DNA from: Pseudomonadota bacterium
GTDB lineage: Bacteria > Pseudomonadota > Alphaproteobacteria > Rhodobacterales > Rhodobacteraceae
Length of the DNA stretch: 9,242 nucleotides
Assembly (NCBI GenBank): GCA_021813645.1
Contig: JAKAJW010000100.1
Span: forward strand, 1 to 9,242
Direction: 5' to 3'
Under the pieces are notes generated by a model that was given only the letters and a program-made list of their open reading frames with translations, did not search any database and had not been told where the DNA came from. This document shows, piece by piece, positions 5,800 to 9,242 of this stretch. Positions within the stretch are counted from its first letter, which is position 1. Each line of letters opens with the position of its first letter. The translations under genes were made by a program, and so were the position numbers.

Positions 5800-8079
5800 T
5801 CAGCCCTCAAGCTTCGCCAGATCGGCGACCTGCAGGCAGATGGCGCGGATCCGGCTCAAGAGGTTCAGCCGGTTGCGGCGGATGATCTCGTTGGGGCTGT
5901 TCACCTGCACCGCCTCGAAGAAGGCGTCGATCGGGGCGCGCAGGCCCGCCATCGCCGCCATCGCGGCGGGGAAATCCTCCGCCGCCATCGCCGGGGCAAT
6001 CGCCGCCTCGGCGGCATCCAGCGCGGCGAAAAGCGCGGTTTCCGTCGCATCCTCGGCGAATTTCGGATCGGCGCCGAAGCTGTATTCCACCCCGTCCTTC
6101 TCCTCGGCCTGGGTCAGGATGTTGTTCGCGCGCTTGAACCCCTGCACGAGGTTGGTGCCGTCCTCGGTGGCGAGGAAGGCCGAGAGCGCCTCGGCCCGCT
6201 TCACCAAGAGCGTCAGATCGTCATTGCCCGGCATGGCGAGGCAGGCGTCGATCACGTCGTGGCGGATGCCCTGATCGCGCAGGTGGACCTTCAGGCGGTC
6301 GTGGAAGAAGGCGAGGAGGTCGGCGGCATTTCTCGTCCCTGCGGCCTCAAACTCGTCCATACGCGTCCGATCATCATCGAAAGTGCTTGGCCTATCTGTT
6401 TCGGCAAGGCGCGCACGCGCTTCTTCCGCCTGCACAGCCGATTGCTCGAAGTGCTCCAGCATGATGGCAAAGCTGTCCGGCTTCCCAGACCAATGCGGCA
6501 ACTGCTCCATGAGGGGGAGAAACTCAACCACCTTTCGCTGAACCTCTTGCCCCTTCCCGTGCTTGGCCAAGAGCGGCAGCAATCCCACCCGCACCCCATT
6601 CCCCAGCACCAGCCGGATCACCCCCAGCGCCGCCCGGCGGAGCGCGAAGGGGTCCTTCGACCCCGTCGGCTTCTCGTCGATGGCCCAGAACCCGGTCAGC
6701 GTGTCGATCTTGTCGGCCAGCGCCACGGCCACCGACACCGGCTCGCTCGGCACTTCGTCCGAGGGGCCGAGCGGCTGGTAATGCGCCTTGCAGGCCGCGG
6801 CCACCGCCTCCGGCAGCCCCGCCGCCCGCGCGTAATAGCCGCCCATCGTGCCCTGCAACTCGGGGAATTCGCCCACCATCGCCGATTGCAGGTCGGCCTT
6901 CGCCACCCGCGCCGCCTCGGCGGCGAGGTCGGGGGCGGCGCGGACCAAGGGCGCGATCTCGCGCGCCAGCGCCTCGATCCGGGCGATCCGGTCGGCCTGG
7001 CTCCCGAGCTCGTTGTGAAAGGTCACCTGCGCGAGCCCCGCGGCCATCCCCTCCAGCCCCTCGGCCTTCACGGTGCGCAGGTCGTTCTCCCAGAAGAACC
7101 GCGCATCCGAGAGCCGGGCCGCCAGCACCTTGCCGTTCCCCTTCAGGATGGTCGCGCCGTGGTCCGCCGTCTCCCGGTTCGCCACCGTCACGAAGCGCTC
7201 GATCCGCCCCGTCTTCGGGTTCTTCACCGAGAAGAACTTCTGATGCTCGCGCATCGAGGTCTGCAGCACCTCGGGCGGCAGGCTCAGGAAGCTCTCGCCG
7301 ATCGGCCCCATCAGCACCACCGGCCATTCCACGAGCCCCGCCACCTCGGCCAGGAGCCCGGCGTCCTCCACCACCTCCAGCCCCTGGGCGAAGGCCTGGG
7401 TCGTCGCCTCGTGCCAGATCGCCGCCGCCCGCTCGGCCGGGTCGAGCATCACATGCGCGGCCTTCAGCTTCGCCGCGTAGTCGTCGAACGAAGTCACCGC
7501 GAACGCCCGCGGCGCCATGAACCGATGGCCCCAGGTCGTGTCGCCGGCCGCGATCCCGTCGACCGTCAGCGGCACCACCTCGGCGCCGGCCTCGGTGGTC
7601 AGGATGCAGAGGATCGAATGCAGCGGCCGCACCCAGCGCAGGCTGCCGGCGCCCCAGCGCATCGACTTCGGCCAGGGGAAGGCGCGGATCACTTTCTCCA
7701 GCACCTCGGCCACGATCTCCGGCGCCTTCCGGCCGGGCTTCGTCACCACGGCGAACAGCGTGGCGCCGCCCTTCTTGTCGGCCCGCTCCTCGAGCTGGTC
7801 GCGGCTGAGGCCGGTGGCGCGCAGGAAACCCTCGATTGCCGCGGCCGGCGCATCGGCGCGCGGCCCCTTGCGCTCTTCGCGCAGCGTCGGGCTCTCGGCT
7901 GCCAGCCCCTCCACCGTCAGCGCCAGCCGGCGGGGGGTGGAGAAGGCGGCGGCATGGCCATAGCTCAGGCCCGCCTCCACCAGCCCGTCGGTGACGAGCT
8001 TCTTCAGGTCCTCCCGCGCGCGGGGCTGCATCCGGGCGGGGATTTCCTCCGAAAAGAGTTCGATGAGGAGGTCGGGCAT
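5800..8079 (-). CDS. glyS: Glycyl-tRNA synthetase beta subunit
   Basis: The predicted protein has 759 residues from ATG 8079, starting MPDLLIELFSEEIPARMQ. GGAG stands 7-8 nt before it, and the 20-residue in-frame extension upstream overlaps the previous gene. GlyS pairs with GlyQ (alpha) in the tetrameric cytoplasmic enzyme that charges tRNA-Gly; the beta chain binds tRNA. Family landmarks in order are FSTPRRLAL (about 46-54), KSMRWGAGSLRWVRPLHS (138-155), WGHRFMAP, LVEWPVVLMG (249-258), GNGKVLAARLSDARFFWEND, FHNELGSQADR, TMGGYYAR, SVAVALADKIDTLTGFW, GSKDPFALRRAALGVIRLV (473-491), and a C-terminal DALR-type anticodon domain ending RNRLNLLSRIRAICLQVADLAKLEG. E. coli GlyS is 689 residues; about 60 extra residues lie at 504-583, in DNA of lower GC. 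The gene follows the DUF6446-like gene by 4 bp, so translational coupling is likely. glyQ is not in view. Confidence 0.95.
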   Translation of the reverse strand: MPDLLIELFSEEIPARMQPRAREDLKKLVTDGLVEAGLSYGHAAAFSTPRRLALTVEGLAAESPTLREERKGPRADAPAAAIEGFLRATGLSRDQLEERADKKGGATLFAVVTKPGRKAPEIVAEVLEKVIRAFPWPKSMRWGAGSLRWVRPLHSILCILTTEAGAEVVPLTVDGIAAGDTTWGHRFMAPRAFAVTSFDDYAAKLKAAHVMLDPAERAAAIWHEATTQAFAQGLEVVEDAGLLAEVAGLVEWPVVLMGPIGESFLSLPPEVLQTSMREHQKFFSVKNPKTGRIERFVTVANRETADHGATILKGNGKVLAARLSDARFFWENDLRTVKAEGLEGMAAGLAQVTFHNELGSQADRIARIEALAREIAPLVRAAPDLAAEAARVAKADLQSAMVGEFPELQGTMGGYYARAAGLPEAVAAACKAHYQPLGPSDEVPSEPVSVAVALADKIDTLTGFWAIDEKPTGSKDPFALRRAALGVIRLVLGNGVRVGLLPLLAKHGKGQEVQRKVVEFLPLMEQLPHWSGKPDSFAIMLEHFEQSAVQAEEARARLAETDRPSTFDDDRTRMDEFEAAGTRNAADLLAFFHDRLKVHLRDQGIRHDVIDACLAMPGNDDLTLLVKRAEALSAFLATEDGTNLVQGFKRANNILTQAEEKDGVEYSFGADPKFAEDATETALFAALDAAEAAIAPAMAAEDFPAAMAAMAGLRAPIDAFFEAVQVNSPNEIIRRNRLNLLSRIRAICLQVADLAKLEG

Positions 8080-8083
8080 GGTC

Positions 8084-8575
8084 TCACTCCACCATGGAGG
8101 TGTCTTGCGGATGGGAGGGGTCGAACTGCTGCCAGGCATAGCCGCGCCCGTCGGGGAAGACGGCGATCACCCGGTCGACATCGGGGGTGACCCCCTTCGC
8201 GGCCAGGAAGGCCTTGGCCTCGCCCGATTTCAGCGCCAGGCTGATCGCCTTGGCGTTGAAGCAGGAAAACCAATGCGGCGCCAGAAGCGGCTCGGCCCCG
8301 GCATAGGGCGCATAATGGGCGGCCAGTTCCGGCAGCGGCGTCGCCACCGTGAAACAGGCGCGGAAGCGGATCGGCGAGGAATTGGCGTCGATGCCGTGGA
8401 AGCCGCCCACCGTCAGCGGCAGCGCGGCGCCGCCCGCCTTCGGCACCAGCGTCATCGCCAGCTCGGGGCCCAGCGACACCTGCCGGTAATAGGCGTATTG
8501 CAGCGAATACCAAAGCCCGGCGCCGGCCAGCACGGTCACCGCCAAAAGCCCGCCGGCCACAACCTTGCCCTTCAT
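8084..8575 (-). CDS. DUF6446-like membrane-anchored protein of unknown function
   Basis: The protein has 163 residues from ATG 8575, with GGAGG 8 nt upstream. A GTG 15 nt earlier is in frame but would include the ribosome binding site. Residues 5-24 (VVAGGLLAVTVLAGAGLWYS) form one N-terminal membrane segment or uncleaved signal, so the rest should face the periplasm. Recognisable stretches are LQYAYYRQV, FHGIDANSSPIRFRACFT, APHWFSCFNAKAIS and GRGYAWQQFDP. I recall this family as DUF6446, found next to glyS in Rhodobacteraceae, with no known role. Its stop codon is 4 bp from the glyS start, so the two are probably one transcript. Two cysteines, in RACF and FSCFN, could form a disulfide. The family name is from memory; the membrane anchor and the coupling to glyS are seen directly. 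Confidence 0.75.
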   Translation of the reverse strand: MKGKVVAGGLLAVTVLAGAGLWYSLQYAYYRQVSLGPELAMTLVPKAGGAALPLTVGGFHGIDANSSPIRFRACFTVATPLPELAAHYAPYAGAEPLLAPHWFSCFNAKAISLALKSGEAKAFLAAKGVTPDVDRVIAVFPDGRGYAWQQFDPSHPQDTSMVE

Positions 8576-8646
8576 GCCGCCGCCCTCCACAAAGCCTTGG
8601 CTGCGGTCGCCGCAGATGCTACCCGCGCGGCAAGGAGGCCCGGACG
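8576..8646. promoter_or_regulatory. 71-bp divergent intergenic region with 6-bp inverted repeat
   Basis: The divergent DUF6446-like gene and marC both start here, each with a good Shine-Dalgarno (GGAGG minus, AGGAGG plus). CTGCGG (8601-8606), TCG, CCGCAG (8610-8615) is a perfect inverted repeat in the middle and could be an operator. I see no clear -35/-10 hexamers, and the region is short for two full promoters, so one may lie inside a coding region. Confidence 0.4.
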
Positions 8647-9242
8647 ATGGACATTCCCTTCCTGGTGAAGGTGCTCGGCGCGCTCTTTGCGATCATGAAC
8701 CCCTTCGTGAACCTGCCGATCTTCCTCGGCCTCACCGAAGGGCTCGACCCGGCGGCGCAGCGCCGGCTCGGCCTGCGCGTCACGCTCTACAGCGCGGCGA
8801 TCTGCGCGGTGGTGGCGCTCGCCGGCCAGCGCATCCTCGCCTTCTTCGGCGTCAGCGTCGACGATTTCCGCGTCGCCGGCGGCCTGGTGCTGGCGATGAT
8901 CGCCTTCGGCCTGCTGAACGGCACCGGCAGCGCCGCCCATCACGGCTCGACCGAGGAAAAGGCCGGCCACGCCGATTTCGCCGGCACCGCCTTCTACCCG
9001 CTCGCCTTCCCGATGCTGGTCGGCCCCGGCACGATCACCACGCTGATCGTCTTCCTCGGCCAGGCCCAGGGCCCGGCGCAGATCGCGGCCTTCGCCACGG
9101 CGCTCGCCGCGGTGCTCGCGGCGCTCGGCCTGGTGCTCTGGTTCGGCGCCGCGCTCGGCCGCTATCTCTCGCAGACGCTGCGGGTCGTCATGTCCCGGCT
9201 GATGGGCATGATCCTGCTCGCCATCGCCGTGGCGATGCTGGC
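8647..9242 (+). CDS. marC: MarC family integral membrane protein (3' end cut by window)
   Basis: The open frame starts at ATG 8647, with AGGAGG 8 nt before it, and stays open to the right edge (198 codons). The translation begins MDIPFLVKVLGALFAIMNPF, a strong match to the MarC/UPF0056 family, and continues with VNLPIFLGLTEGL, FFGVSVDDFRVAGGLVLAMI, AFYPLAFPMLVGPGTITTLI and MSRLMGMILLAIAVAML. About six membrane segments are expected: near residues 4-28, 45-62, 71-90, 115-137, 147-170 and 185 onward. MarC proteins have usually 200-220 residues, so only the last few residues should be missing. MarC was first linked to multiple antibiotic resistance, but that role was later withdrawn and its substrate is unknown. 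It is the only plus-strand gene in the window and is divergent from the glyS operon. Confidence 0.92.
   Translation, partial: MDIPFLVKVLGALFAIMNPFVNLPIFLGLTEGLDPAAQRRLGLRVTLYSAAICAVVALAGQRILAFFGVSVDDFRVAGGLVLAMIAFGLLNGTGSAAHHGSTEEKAGHADFAGTAFYPLAFPMLVGPGTITTLIVFLGQAQGPAQIAAFATALAAVLAALGLVLWFGAALGRYLSQTLRVVMSRLMGMILLAIAVAML

Noticed and set aside
2274..5885. A plus-strand open frame of 1203 codons
   Set aside because: It is antisense to the PPDK-like and VOC genes, with His/Arg/Pro/Gly-rich translation typical of GC-rich shadow frames. It crosses hairpins and repeats and matches no family.
5461..8190. A plus-strand open frame of 909 codons opposite glyS
   Set aside because: Low-complexity Arg/His/Leu/Gly composition and the well-supported glyS on the other strand mark it as a shadow of codon bias.
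8572..8970. A minus-strand 132-codon frame opposite marC
   Set aside because: It is antisense to a clear MarC protein and its translation is charged low-complexity sequence.

Overview
The window is very GC-rich (about 70% by eye, with several lower-GC islands) and looks chromosomal, from an alphaproteobacterium of the Rhodobacteraceae type. The grounds are the long FolB with a C-terminal extension, a FolP with a long N-terminal lead-in, a DUF6446-like gene directly before glyS, and a short PPDK-like protein of a kind I recall from that family. No gene here is diagnostic of a species. I see no rRNA, tRNA, CRISPR array, transposase or phage gene.

Layout, left to right. (1) Positions 1-1206, minus strand: folB then folP (truncated by the window edge), two steps of folate synthesis in a probable operon. 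(2) Positions 1316-2023, minus: a secreted SleB-type cell wall hydrolase, with a low-GC upstream region of about 200 bp holding two hairpins and a near-palindrome. (3) Positions 2226-4787, minus: a PPDK-like enzyme starting at GTG behind a strong Shine-Dalgarno sequence. (4) Positions 4788-5799: a VOC-superfamily (glyoxalase-like) gene with lower GC, set between hairpins and between two inverted copies of a 23-bp repeat. (5) Positions 5800-8575, minus: a DUF6446-like membrane-anchored protein and glyS, the glycyl-tRNA synthetase beta subunit, 4 bp apart. (6) From 8647, plus strand: marC, an integral membrane protein cut off by the right edge and divergent from the DUF6446-like gene.

Most of the window is housekeeping. 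The strongest oddity is the PPDK-like protein. Its phosphohistidine and PEP/pyruvate domains keep every hallmark residue I can check, but its ATP-grasp domain has lost most of the residues that bind ATP in classical PPDK. Next are a lower-GC in-frame insertion of about 60 residues in GlyS, the VOC gene between inverted repeats, the uncharacterised C-terminal half of FolB, and a plus-oriented terminator-like hairpin where every gene runs minus. I did not find a clear multi-gene novel system.
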